A stretch of DNA of 64,000 bases from NCBI RefSeq assembly GCF_014642915.1, contig NZ_BMJE01000001.1, forward strand, positions 124,001-188,000, read 5' to 3'. The notes beneath the pieces were generated by a model. It was not told the origin of the DNA, ran no database searches, and saw only the letters and a program-made list of their open reading frames with translations. Of this stretch, positions 26,220 to 33,231 are shown piece after piece (the first letter of the stretch is position 1; every line of letters begins with the position of its first letter). Both the position numbers and the translations under genes were made by a program. The stretch is from Flavobacterium suaedae. Lineage in GTDB: Bacteria > Bacteroidota > Bacteroidia > Flavobacteriales > Flavobacteriaceae.

Positions 26220-26426
26220 TTAAGAAGTATGACAAGCAGAACAACATGTAGCACATCCATTTGACTGTCTATAGGTCTTTTTAGCCTCCTGTACAGCACT
26301 ATGACACCCGTCATGATACCCAAGGTCTTTTTTGCTATATATTCTGTCAAAATAGGGGCAAGTAGTTCTATGAACTTCATGGTCTCCATTCGATTGAGCA
26401 TTGTTGTTTACATAAAATTTTTCCAT
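26220..26426 (-). CDS. transposon cargo: small Cys/His-rich protein
   Basis: A 68-residue protein, MEKFYVNNNAQSNGDHEVHR..., with the pattern DHEVHxxxCPYF, a central HDGCHSAVQEAKK and a C-terminal NGCATCCSACHTS. Seven Cys/His pairs point to a zinc-bound mini domain. I recall near-identical small proteins of this type (starting MEKFYV and ending CCxxCHTS) in many Bacteroidota mobile regions, but cannot verify this here. It is coupled by a 3-nt gap to the P-loop gene downstream. A role as partner of that NTPase is inferred from position. Confidence 0.72.
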   Translation of the reverse strand: MEKFYVNNNAQSNGDHEVHRTTCPYFDRIYSKKDLGYHDGCHSAVQEAKKTYRQSNGCATCCSACHTS

Positions 26427-26577
26427 AATTATAGTTTTTGTTTAAAAATTAATCATTTAGCTTATGTTTGTGAGGTTTTAATTTAGGATGTTTAGATTGA
26501 TTTTGACCTAACTCTTGTCCTTTCGTCAGGTGTCTCCATCTTCTTTTTTGTTTAGGATTGAAACTTAGTTATAATAA

Positions 26578-27447
26578 TTAATTACTTTCATTTAAGTTAA
26601 TTTTAAGTGGAAATCCTCCAATAAACCTTACACTATACAAAAATTGTGTATCGGTGAGCCCAGATATTGAATTTTTATTGCGGAAAGAAGGTATTTGAAG
26701 TTCAAATCTTAGATTAGCTAATCGAAACCCTAAGTTAAATTCTAAACCACTAAAATTAGTTTCATCTGAACCTAAAACATTTTGTCTGAATTCACGATTT
26801 CCATCTGAACTAATATCACCGATAATACCTCTATAAGAATAATTTGCGCCAAGGAAAATAGAATATTTTGCTCGTCCGTTATGAAGTCGATAATTATCAG
26901 GAATAAATTCATGAAAAATACCAGCCCTAAATGAAAGCACTCCCATATCAATTATACTTTCTTGATATTTCCAAGAATTATTGGATGTTAAAATCCTAAC
27001 ATTTATACCACTGATAACTTTAGAAAAAAAATCATCATAATTTCCAAAATACAAATTTGAATTAAAATACATAGATTGTTTTTTTCCAATCGGGTAAAGA
27101 ATAAAATTTCCAAAATCTCTTCTATTTGTAAATTTACCTGCCTCGTTAAATTGAGCAATAATTGAATCAGAAGTGGATGCAATGTTTATCACAAGTTCCA
27201 CTTCTAATGTTTGAATAAAATTCTTTGTGCCTTCTCCATTAGCTTCGTCAATAGTACCAAAGTAACGTTCAAAAATTATTCCTGCACCTGTGCTGGCTTT
27301 AGTATCACTACCTGACGAAACTGATTGTTGTAAATCCCCTGCGCCAACTACATCTACGAAAACTGGATATTCTGTTGGAGCAGCTAAACTTTGACCGATG
27401 GAATAAGTACAGCATAAGAATGCTGTTAATAGATATAAAGTTTTCAT
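26578..27447 (-). CDS. transposon cargo: outer-membrane beta-barrel-like protein
   Basis: A 289-residue exported protein with signal MKTLYLLTAFLCCTYSIGQ. The body alternates hydrophobic and polar residues with Asn/Asp-rich turns (GFRLANLRFELQIPSFRNK, FILYPIGKKQSMYFNSNLYF), as in an outer-membrane barrel, and ends SVRFIGGFPLKINLNESN. It is 7 nt downstream of the SH3b-protein gene, so both are exported from one operon. No named family recognised. Confidence 0.68.
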   Translation of the reverse strand: MKTLYLLTAFLCCTYSIGQSLAAPTEYPVFVDVVGAGDLQQSVSSGSDTKASTGAGIIFERYFGTIDEANGEGTKNFIQTLEVELVINIASTSDSIIAQFNEAGKFTNRRDFGNFILYPIGKKQSMYFNSNLYFGNYDDFFSKVISGINVRILTSNNSWKYQESIIDMGVLSFRAGIFHEFIPDNYRLHNGRAKYSIFLGANYSYRGIIGDISSDGNREFRQNVLGSDETNFSGLEFNLGFRLANLRFELQIPSFRNKNSISGLTDTQFLYSVRFIGGFPLKINLNESN

Positions 27448-27454
27448 ATTAGTA

Positions 27455-27928
27455 CTATTTTACATATTTAAAATACACATAACCCTTATTGCCCGATTCA
27501 ACAACCCTAACCTCTATCCAATCACCATCATAAGACAGAAATGTTAGTATATCACCTTTGGTTAACTTTTCTACAACATCATAAGAAGTACCTGCGCCTG
27601 CTCTGAGATTTAAAGCTTCTGAGGATATAATCAATTTGTCTCCAAATGAATAAGATGAAGGCAGCTTATAATTGGTAGTAGATGAATAAGATTTTGAAGT
27701 TGTTTTTTTGGGTTTGTTATATGATGCACATACACCACAAGTACCACCGTTATTGCAATGTTTACAATATCTACAGTTAGTGCATGCAGTACAATATGCA
27801 TTTCCTGAACATCTCCCAAAAGATTTAGTTTCTTTATTTTCGCAACAACTTGCAATTAATTTAGATTCCTGACTAAATGAGGTAATTGATAAAAATAGGA
27901 ATAATAAGGTAAGGTTTAGTAATTTCAT
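27455..27928 (-). CDS. transposon cargo: Cys-rich secreted protein with bacterial SH3 domain
   Basis: I take ATG 27928 (MKLLNLTLLFLFLSITSFSQ), giving 157 residues with a clean signal peptide; an upstream ATG at 27958 is less fitting. Residues 20-75 contain about a dozen cysteines in CxxC-like spacing (SCCENKETKSFGRCSGNAYC, then CTNCRYCKHC). A Ser/Thr/Lys linker leads to a C-terminal SH3b domain (EALNLRAGAGTSYDVVEKLT to KGYVYFKYVK) of the kind that binds peptidoglycan or protein. It precedes the barrel gene by 7 nt. Probable periplasmic protein of unknown role. Confidence 0.75.
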   Translation of the reverse strand: MKLLNLTLLFLFLSITSFSQESKLIASCCENKETKSFGRCSGNAYCTACTNCRYCKHCNNGGTCGVCASYNKPKKTTSKSYSSTTNYKLPSSYSFGDKLIISSEALNLRAGAGTSYDVVEKLTKGDILTFLSYDGDWIEVRVVESGNKGYVYFKYVK

Positions 27929-28017
27929 ATTAATTGTTAATTTTTTACTAAAAAACAAATATAAAAAATTGATTTATATGAAAATACGCGTATTTATACT
28001 AATTTTAACAAACAGGT

Positions 28018-28042
28018 AAAAATACCCATTAATGGGTATTTT
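28018..28042 (-). terminator. palindromic terminator inside the transposon
   Basis: AAAATACCCATT / AATGGGTATTTT, a perfect inverted repeat with no spacer, 21-45 nt after the stop at 28063 of the small zinc-ribbon gene (minus strand) and followed by T residues. Confidence 0.75.
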
Positions 28043-28062
28043 ATCAAACTGTACTGTTCAAA

Positions 28063-28329
28063 CTATTTGATTATATATTCACCTTTACTTTTTAATCCCC
28101 TTCCCTCGCTCCAACATGTGTTACACATTTCACCCCATGTGTCTTTGTTATATAACTTACCACATTTAGGGCAGCTTACAATATTGTGGGGATGAGTATT
28201 AGTTTCATAATCAGTTTCGGCTTGAGGTTTTGCTAATCCTCGGTCTTGGCGAAGAGAATTATCACATTGATTTGCTAAAACAAATAAAATGATTAAAACA
28301 CAGATAATAGTGTAAAATGTATTTTTCAT
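28063..28329 (-). CDS. transposon cargo: small membrane-anchored zinc-ribbon protein
   Basis: An 88-residue protein with an N-terminal membrane segment (TIICVLIILFVLANQC, residues 6-21; the Cys could be a lipid site but lacks a good lipobox). The C-terminal half has a zinc ribbon CPKCGKLYNKDTWGEMCNTC. It lies 11 nt after the 191-residue lipoprotein gene in the same operon and is closed by a terminator at 28018-28042. It parallels the zinc-ribbon lipoprotein at 24809; the element thus carries several exported Cys-knuckle proteins. Function unknown. Confidence 0.68.
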   Translation of the reverse strand: MKNTFYTIICVLIILFVLANQCDNSLRQDRGLAKPQAETDYETNTHPHNIVSCPKCGKLYNKDTWGEMCNTCWSEGRGLKSKGEYIIK

Positions 28330-28340
28330 ATCCTGAAATA

Positions 28341-28916
28341 TTATTTTTGAACATATATAAATCGATTGTAATCACCTGTTACAGGAATTAGTGTATTACC
28401 ACCTTTATTAAATCTTAATGAGAATGAACCTTTAACAGCATAAGTAATCTCATTTGAATCCTCATCAATTTTATTAATACTCTCAATAGTATTCATATTA
28501 GTAAATGAATTATCCAGATTAAGCTTTTCATCATTTTCGTTATCATAATATTCTACAATAAAATCGAAATTATTATAACAGGATGACAGTGGATTGTACT
28601 CTTGTTTTATAACTGTGTTAGAGATGTCATATTCTTCAAATTGGTATTGATAACTTCTATAAATAAACACTATCCAAATATCAAATTGAGCATTAATAAA
28701 ATCACCGAATTGTTGTACACTTAGGTCTATATTTGAATTACAGCTAGGTGCAACGGTACTTGATGTAGCATATGGATAATCTGTATAAGATTCTCCTAAT
28801 ATGTTGATTGTAGTATATTCTACAATGTCAGGTTGAGATGAATTATCATCATTTGAGCATGAAATAGTTAAGAGGCTAATTAAGAGAATAATGATTTTGG
28901 TTAAGTGTTTTTTCAT
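28341..28916 (-). CDS. transposon cargo: lipoprotein, unknown function
   Basis: A 191-residue lipoprotein with signal MKKHLTKIIILLISLLTISC (lipobox TISC) followed by a polar DDNSSQ linker, typical of Bacteroidota surface lipoproteins. The rest is beta-rich with many Asn, Tyr and Ile (INILGESYTDYPYATSSTV) and no recognised domain. It is the first gene of a minus-strand operon with the small zinc-ribbon gene and is divergent from the HTH regulator; the intervening 117 nt hold the operator-like palindromes. Confidence 0.7.
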   Translation of the reverse strand: MKKHLTKIIILLISLLTISCSNDDNSSQPDIVEYTTINILGESYTDYPYATSSTVAPSCNSNIDLSVQQFGDFINAQFDIWIVFIYRSYQYQFEEYDISNTVIKQEYNPLSSCYNNFDFIVEYYDNENDEKLNLDNSFTNMNTIESINKIDEDSNEITYAVKGSFSLRFNKGGNTLIPVTGDYNRFIYVQK

Positions 28917-28969
28917 AAGTGCTTTATTTAAAAGTTAATATCAGCAAATATAGAAGTTATTTTTATAAA

Positions 28970-29012
28970 ATGATACATGTGTCATGATTTATATATCATT
29001 GAATACAATTCA
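28970..29012. promoter_or_regulatory. putative operators in the divergent promoter of the HTH regulator
   Basis: Two overlapping 16-bp imperfect palindromes share the half-site ATGAT: ATGATACATGTGTCAT (28970-28985) and ATGATTTATATATCAT (28984-28999). A third, TGAATACAATTCA (29000-29012), follows. They lie between the divergent lipoprotein and regulator starts, just before a near-consensus -7 (TACCTTTA, 29022-29029). The arrangement fits autorepression by the adjacent HTH protein; the sites are seen, the binding is inferred. Confidence 0.5.
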
Positions 29013-29033
29013 TTATGATTTTACCTTTATCCT

Positions 29034-29282
29034 ATGCGAGAAAGGAAATCAGAAATACCAGAGAATATTAAGATTGTAGCCAAAAACATTAAACGCTTAA
29101 TTGAGGATAAAGGATTAAAAGCTACTGAGGTTGCCAATAAAGCTCAAATCGATATTGAAACTTTCCGCAGATATATCGGTGGTCCAAATGGTCCATCAGT
29201 AGTAATGGGCACGGATAAATTAATCCGTATAGCTTTGGCTTTAGGATTGGATGATTACAATGAAATTTTTAAAGGAATATAA
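29034..29282 (+). CDS. transposon cargo: Xre/Cro-type HTH regulator
   Basis: An 82-residue, single-domain DNA-binding protein. The HTH core is IKRLIEDKGLKATEVANKAQ followed by IDIETFRRYIGG (residues 19-50), and the C-terminal helix DKLIRIALALGLDDYNEIF completes the five-helix Xre fold. Small regulators of this kind act as dimers on short palindromes such as those at 28970-29012 just upstream. The gene is followed after 2 nt by a 78-residue gene in the same direction and probably controls transposon cargo expression. Confidence 0.8.
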   Translation: MRERKSEIPENIKIVAKNIKRLIEDKGLKATEVANKAQIDIETFRRYIGGPNGPSVVMGTDKLIRIALALGLDDYNEIFKGI

Positions 29283-29284
29283 GT

Positions 29285-29521
29285 ATGACTAAAGAAGAAG
29301 CTGAAAGCTTAATAGAAACTGCTCGTCCACTTGTAGGTAGAGAATTAACTTACAGCAATAGCAGATACACTTTTGTTGAAATTGGTACCTTAGTTGGAAC
29401 TGGTGAAGATGGTAATATGACATATAAGATTAACGGCACGATTAGAAGCATTACTCCACCACCACACCAAAAAATACCTTTACCTTTGCAAACTATTGTT
29501 CGATTAATTAATGCAAGTTAA
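29285..29521 (+). CDS. transposon cargo: 78-aa protein coupled to HTH regulator
   Basis: A 78-residue protein starting MTKEEAESLIETARPLVGRE. It is mostly beta, with a small SH3-like impression (YTFVEIGTLVGTGEDGNMTYKI) and no recognised family. It begins 2 nt after the HTH gene stop, so the two are coupled. It overlaps the convergent 83-residue gene by 4 nt at the stop codon. An antitoxin-like or effector role is conceivable but unsupported. Confidence 0.6.
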   Translation: MTKEEAESLIETARPLVGRELTYSNSRYTFVEIGTLVGTGEDGNMTYKINGTIRSITPPPHQKIPLPLQTIVRLINAS

Positions 29522-29769
29522 TCATCAAATTTTTCTAATCTAATATCATTTAGATATTGCTTGATAAGCCAAAGCTTATCTTCAACATTTATATCTTCTT
29601 CGCTTAAGAGGTTTCTTATATTTGTTGAAAGGTCATACATATCTTTCTCAGTTAGGAATGAGATTTTGAGTTGTTCGTTTTCAAATTTATAAGTATAACT
29701 CTCATATTTATTTAGAAGTTCTCGATAATTGCCTTTACCATTAGGCAGAATTATAGTTGCTGTTTTCAT
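29518..29769 (-). CDS. transposon cargo: 83-aa protein, unknown function
   Basis: An 83-residue soluble protein beginning MKTATIILPNGKGNYRELLNK. The two-strand start, then an acidic helical end (SEEDINVEDKLWLIKQYLNDIRLEKFDD) gives a ferredoxin-like or small alpha/beta impression; no family recognised. It is convergent with the 78-residue gene (4-nt overlap) and divergent from the transposase gene, whose start is 172 nt away. Confidence 0.58.
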   Translation of the reverse strand: MKTATIILPNGKGNYRELLNKYESYTYKFENEQLKISFLTEKDMYDLSTNIRNLLSEEDINVEDKLWLIKQYLNDIRLEKFDD

Positions 29770-29910
29770 ATCGCTTTTTTATTAAATCTAATATCTAAAT
29801 AACCAAGAGTAAATATTAATGTAAAAAAAATTAACAATTATTTTTTATTACAAAATATTAATTATCAAATAGTTATAGTTTGTTTAGGAAAATTTTTAGA
29901 AACGAATTTT

Positions 29911-29918
29911 TACTTTTG
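29911..29918 (+). promoter_or_regulatory. -7 promoter element of the transposase gene
   Basis: TACTTTTG exactly matches TAnnTTTG 23 nt before the transposase ATG. No -33 TTG stands at the usual spacing, consistent with weak expression. Confidence 0.45.
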
Positions 29919-29941
29919 TTAGTAACTCCAAACTATCGCTT

Positions 29942-30880
29942 ATGTTTGATACTAATATCCAATCTATGTTTGACCTTGCTAGAGCATTCCCTGATGAACA
30001 ATCCTGCATAAAGTACCTAGAACAGCTTAGATGGGCAGGAAGACCAATATCACCATTTGACCCCACAAGTAAAGTTTATACCTGTGCGGGTGATAAATAC
30101 AAATGCAAAACTACAGGTAAATATTTCAATGTACGTACAGGTACGATGTATGATAATACTAAGATATCTCTCCAGAGATGGTTTCTGGAAGTATGGATTA
30201 TTACATCTCATAAAAAAGGAATCAGTTCAATACAACTTAGTAAAGATATCGGAGTGACCCAAAAGACAGCTTGGTTCATGCTGCAAAGGATAAGAGCTTG
30301 CTTCGGAATAGAGAACAATCCTGCCGAAAAATTCGAAGGTATAATTGAATGTGACGAAACCTTTGTTGGTGGAAAGAATAAGAATCGTCACAAGGATAAA
30401 AAGGTTAAGGCATCCCAAGGTAGGTCATTTAAAGATAAGACACCTGTAGTCGGAATCCTGCAACGTGGAGAAGTAAGTAAAGTTAAATGTATTGTGGCCC
30501 CTGACACTAAGAGAGAGAGTATACAGCCATTTATTGATAAGGTGTTAGAAAGAGATGCCGTAGTCATTTCTGATGAATGGCACGCCTATAAAGGATTAGA
30601 AAGCAGATATGACCATCATGTTGTTGACCACGGAAAGAAGCAATATGTCGATTATGACAACCCTGAGATTCACAGTAATTCAATCGAAAGCTTTTGGGGA
30701 ATATTAAAGAGAGCATACAATGGAATCTATAATTGGTGGAGCAGGAAACACATGCAGAAATACGTTGATGAATTCGTCTTTCGATTTAATTTAAGAAAGT
30801 TAAAACAAAATGAGCGGTTTAATTTCTTAAATTTGAATTCAGGAGTACGAACCAAATTTAAAGATTTGATATCATGTTGA
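29942..30880 (+). CDS. IS1595-family (ISXO2-like) transposase
   Basis: The 312-residue transposase moves the surrounding 9-kb element. The N-terminus has a reduced zinc-ribbon-like region (Cys22, C48, C55) and the family block FNVRTGTMYDNTKISLQRWF (62-81). The catalytic DDE/N core is present: D138 in IIECDETFVGGKNKNRHK, D211 in VVISDEWHAYKGL, and HSNSIESFWGILKRAYNG with E249 (and N246). Nothing suggests truncation. The start of the downstream gene overlaps its end by 7 nt. Confidence 0.92.
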   Translation: MFDTNIQSMFDLARAFPDEQSCIKYLEQLRWAGRPISPFDPTSKVYTCAGDKYKCKTTGKYFNVRTGTMYDNTKISLQRWFLEVWIITSHKKGISSIQLSKDIGVTQKTAWFMLQRIRACFGIENNPAEKFEGIIECDETFVGGKNKNRHKDKKVKASQGRSFKDKTPVVGILQRGEVSKVKCIVAPDTKRESIQPFIDKVLERDAVVISDEWHAYKGLESRYDHHVVDHGKKQYVDYDNPEIHSNSIESFWGILKRAYNGIYNWWSRKHMQKYVDEFVFRFNLRKLKQNERFNFLNLNSGVRTKFKDLISC

Positions 30881-31116
30881 CAGAAGCAGAATTATTGGAG
30901 AAAAATATTAGTTATATCGAGCATTATGGAGTGCTTTACTTCGATATACATGAGATTCGAGAAGCTTTCCCTAATACCAAATTTCCTCCCGACAAGGTAA
31001 GGCATTTGGCATTGGGGTCATTTATTAAAGATACAATCCCTAGTGATGATGTAGAGGAAATGACCGATTTCGACTTAAAGATAAAGCAAACGCTCAACTT
31101 TAATCCACAGAAGTAA
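30874..31116 (+). CDS. small protein translationally coupled to the transposase
   Basis: An 80-residue protein (MLTEAELLEKNISYIEHYGV...). Its ATG overlaps the last codons of the transposase gene by 7 nt, so the two are coupled; a terminator follows at 31117-31145. It contains a helix-rich acidic end (PSDDVEEMTDFDLKIKQTL). It may be a transposition accessory factor, but no domain is recognised. It is the last gene before the right terminal repeat. Confidence 0.65.
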   Translation: MLTEAELLEKNISYIEHYGVLYFDIHEIREAFPNTKFPPDKVRHLALGSFIKDTIPSDDVEEMTDFDLKIKQTLNFNPQK

Positions 31117-31145
31117 TAAAAAACCTGGTCCTAGCCAGGTTTTTA
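31117..31145 (+). terminator. terminator after transposase operon
   Basis: Stem AAAACCTGG / CCAGGTTTT with a TCCTAG loop and T residues, just after the stop of the small coupled gene. Confidence 0.82.
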
Positions 31146-31196
31146 TCTAACATTAGAGAGCTATTATTTACTAACGATTTTACTTACTTATATTTG

Positions 31197-31219
31197 GTGT
31201 AAACTTGTATATACTTACC
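31197..31219. repeat. terminal inverted repeat, right (23 bp)
   Basis: GTGTAAAC...ATACTTACC is the exact inverse complement of 22223-22245 and ends the element; the target duplication follows directly. Confidence 0.93.
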
Positions 31220-31227
31220 TTAATTTA
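31220..31227. repeat. target-site duplication, right copy
   Basis: TTAATTTA, identical to 22215-22222. Its last three bases (31225-31227) are the reverse complement of the TAA stop of the bestrophin-like gene. Confidence 0.9.
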
Positions 31228-32091
31228 ATATATAAGCTCCTCTACGTTTTTACGGATGTTATCGGCCATTTTGGCGGTAGGTAAATCGTTAGGGTCATTA
31301 CCAAACGGATCCTCAATTTCTTCTGCAATAAGCTCAAGGCTGGCAAGCACATAAAACACAAACATTACTACAGGTACTACATAATACCCAAGGTGAAATG
31401 AGTAACCAAATGGTAGCGACATTACGTAAAAGAAAATAAACTTTTTAATAAAAACACTGTAAGAGTAGGGTATAGGTGTGTTTTTTATACGTTCGCAGGC
31501 ACCGCAAATATCAGTAAGCGATTGTATTTCAGCATTAAGGACAATAAGTTGGTCACCGGTAATTTTTCCTGCTTCGTACAACTCATTTATTTTACCCATA
31601 ATAGTTTTAGCTATTTGGTTGGGTTTGTGGTTATATACATCTTCAGGTAATGTTTCTTCCTCAAATAACCAGTGGGTTATTTTTTCATCTTTAAGGTGCA
31701 GACTAAGCACATGAGCATAAGCAGGTATAAGGCTTCGTAACTCTGCCTTATCACTACTCCCTTTAATCATCGATGCAACTTTTATTGCCAGGTTACGGCT
31801 ATTATTTACCAGTGCTCCCCACATTTTTCTGCCTTCCCACCAGCGATCGTAAGCTGTGTTGGTACGAAAAACCAGTAGTAACGATATTACAAACCCAAGT
31901 AAACCATGTGCTATATTCAAATTACTGATATGGCTTTTTCCTGTTATTTGCCAGTATTCTATTTCAAGATAGGCTATTAAACCCGAATACGCTGCCAATA
32001 CAAGCATTAAAGGAAGTAGTTTGCGAAATGTATCGGCTTTATGAAACTGAAATATAAAGGCAAACCATTCTTTTGGGTTATAGGAAATCAT
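31225..32091 (-). CDS. bestrophin-like (UPF0187/YneE) family channel
   Basis: A 288-residue membrane protein matching the bacterial bestrophin homologues, pentameric ion channels. Family marks are FRTNTAYDRWWEGRKMWGALVNNSRNLA (in two pieces, about residues 76-103) and the LIAEEIEDPFGNDPNDLP C-terminal motif near 253-270. Transmembrane stretches sit near 25-45, 65-80, 212-230 and 235-255. The stop codon lies inside the transposon target duplication, so the element landed exactly at the 3' end of this gene and left the reading frame intact. Single gene; mscS follows upstream after a 54-nt gap. Confidence 0.9.
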   Translation of the reverse strand: MISYNPKEWFAFIFQFHKADTFRKLLPLMLVLAAYSGLIAYLEIEYWQITGKSHISNLNIAHGLLGFVISLLLVFRTNTAYDRWWEGRKMWGALVNNSRNLAIKVASMIKGSSDKAELRSLIPAYAHVLSLHLKDEKITHWLFEEETLPEDVYNHKPNQIAKTIMGKINELYEAGKITGDQLIVLNAEIQSLTDICGACERIKNTPIPYSYSVFIKKFIFFYVMSLPFGYSFHLGYYVVPVVMFVFYVLASLELIAEEIEDPFGNDPNDLPTAKMADNIRKNVEELIY

Positions 32092-32145
32092 TTAATGATG
32101 TTGATTTAATTAAGAGCCGAAAATTACAATTTTTATTATAAAATG

Positions 32146-33054
32146 CTACCCATTTTTACTATCAGCAATATTTACCTGCATTTCGCTAAGTTTTTCGCCA
32201 CCTTTAATACCAAAATCCAGTGTACGAATAGGGAATGGAATCATAATATCGTTAGCATCATATGCCTTCTTAATTGCTATAATGGCTTCACTCCCTACTT
32301 TTTTATAAGTAAGCTGTTCAGGAGAGTTAACCCACATTCTTATACTGAAATTAATAGAGCTGTCGCCAAACTCTTCAAAAAAGAAAGTCGTTTCTTCGGT
32401 TTTAGAAAGTTCCTTAATATCTTTTACAGCATCAAGTGTAATTTGTCTTACCCTCTCTAAATCCTCTCCATAAGAAACCCCTACAGCAAGGTCAAAACGT
32501 CTTCTGTTTTGATAGGAGTAGTTTTCTATTGGGTTTTGAAAAACTTCTTTATTAGGAATTATAACTGTTTGCCCGCCAAATGTACTTATAATAGTATCGC
32601 GAAGGTTTACTTCAACCACTTTACCCATATAGTCTTTAATTACCACAATATCGCCAACTTTTATTGGCTTACGGAATGATATAAATATACCTGACATAAA
32701 ATTGGTAGCAATATCCTGAAATGCGAAAGCCAACGCCAAACCTAATATACCGGCACCGGCCAAAGCTGTAGTTACCGCTTTATCAAGTTGTAATACGCTA
32801 AGGGCTGTAAAAAGGACAACACCAATAAACACAAAGTAAATTATGGTGCTGAAAAGGTTATTTAAGGTAATGTTATGGGATATTTTGCTTATAAACTTTA
32901 AAGACAGTTTCTTTATCCATTTACCAATAAAAAAACCTATAACAGTAATTATAACAGCTAATACCAGATTAGGTAGTATTTTTATAAGTGCCTCGGTCCA
33001 GCCTGCTAGTTTTTCTGTAATAAGCTCTGATATACTGCCAATATTAAAATCCAT
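32146..33054 (-). CDS. mscS: MscS-family mechanosensitive channel
   Basis: The 302-residue protein has the MscS plan: N-terminal amphipathic part (1-24), TM1 (ILPNLVLAVIITVIGFFIGKW), TM2 (about 70-92) and the pore helix TM3 with Gly/Ala repeats (TTALAGAGILGLALAFAFQD). The soluble beta domain begins GDIVVIKDYMGKVVEV and the signature VIIPNKEVFQNPIENYS is present. Such channels open on osmotic downshock. It lies upstream of the bestrophin-like gene on the same strand with 54 nt between them. Confidence 0.93.
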   Translation of the reverse strand: MDFNIGSISELITEKLAGWTEALIKILPNLVLAVIITVIGFFIGKWIKKLSLKFISKISHNITLNNLFSTIIYFVFIGVVLFTALSVLQLDKAVTTALAGAGILGLALAFAFQDIATNFMSGIFISFRKPIKVGDIVVIKDYMGKVVEVNLRDTIISTFGGQTVIIPNKEVFQNPIENYSYQNRRRFDLAVGVSYGEDLERVRQITLDAVKDIKELSKTEETTFFFEEFGDSSINFSIRMWVNSPEQLTYKKVGSEAIIAIKKAYDANDIMIPFPIRTLDFGIKGGEKLSEMQVNIADSKNG

Positions 33055-33171
33055 ATATTTTAGGTTGTAGGTTTTCCGCTGTTATAATTCAAAACACTAA
33101 AATATCAATTACAGAGTAGTTATGCACACATTTTTATAATTATTTTAGAAAGTGTCTGAAAGTGAAGTTAC

Positions 33172-33206
33172 AAAAAACAGCGGTGTTACATCATAACACC
33201 GCTGCT
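33172..33206 (-). terminator. terminator after the SDR gene
   Basis: Stem CAGCGGTGTTA / TAACACCGCTG with a CATCA loop; on the minus strand it follows the SDR stop by 26 nt and ends in a T run. Confidence 0.85.
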
Positions 33207-33231
33207 TCTTTATTATTATTGTTTTTGCTAT

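Larger units (their letters stand above)
22223..31219 (+). mobile_element. IS1595-family (ISXO2-like) transposon carrying cargo genes, 8,997 bp
   Basis: The element is defined by perfect 23-bp terminal inverted repeats and an 8-bp direct repeat TTAATTTA outside them. The transposase gene (29942-30880) sits near the right end. No internal copy of the repeat is found, so the whole 9 kb is a single unit and not an IS beside an island. Cargo: GHKL-ATPase/nuclease with a small partner, P-loop protein with a Cys-rich partner, exported and zinc-ribbon lipoproteins, an HTH regulator and several small genes. The repeats are perfect and the target duplication intact, which indicates a young insertion. 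It landed at the stop codon of the bestrophin-like gene without damaging it. Confidence 0.92.

Noticed and set aside
26213..26401. 62-residue frame overlapping the Cys-rich gene
   Set aside because: It is another frame of the same DNA without Cys pattern or ribosome-site support; the 26220-26426 frame has the conserved Cys/His pattern.
26458..26567. Minus-strand frame reading FNPKQKRRWRHLTKGQELGQ and ending KPHKHKLND in the gap between 26427 and 26577
   Set aside because: It has no ATG, GTG or TTG after the preceding stop codon. It looks coding-like (Lys/Arg-rich) and may be a remnant, but I could not support a start.
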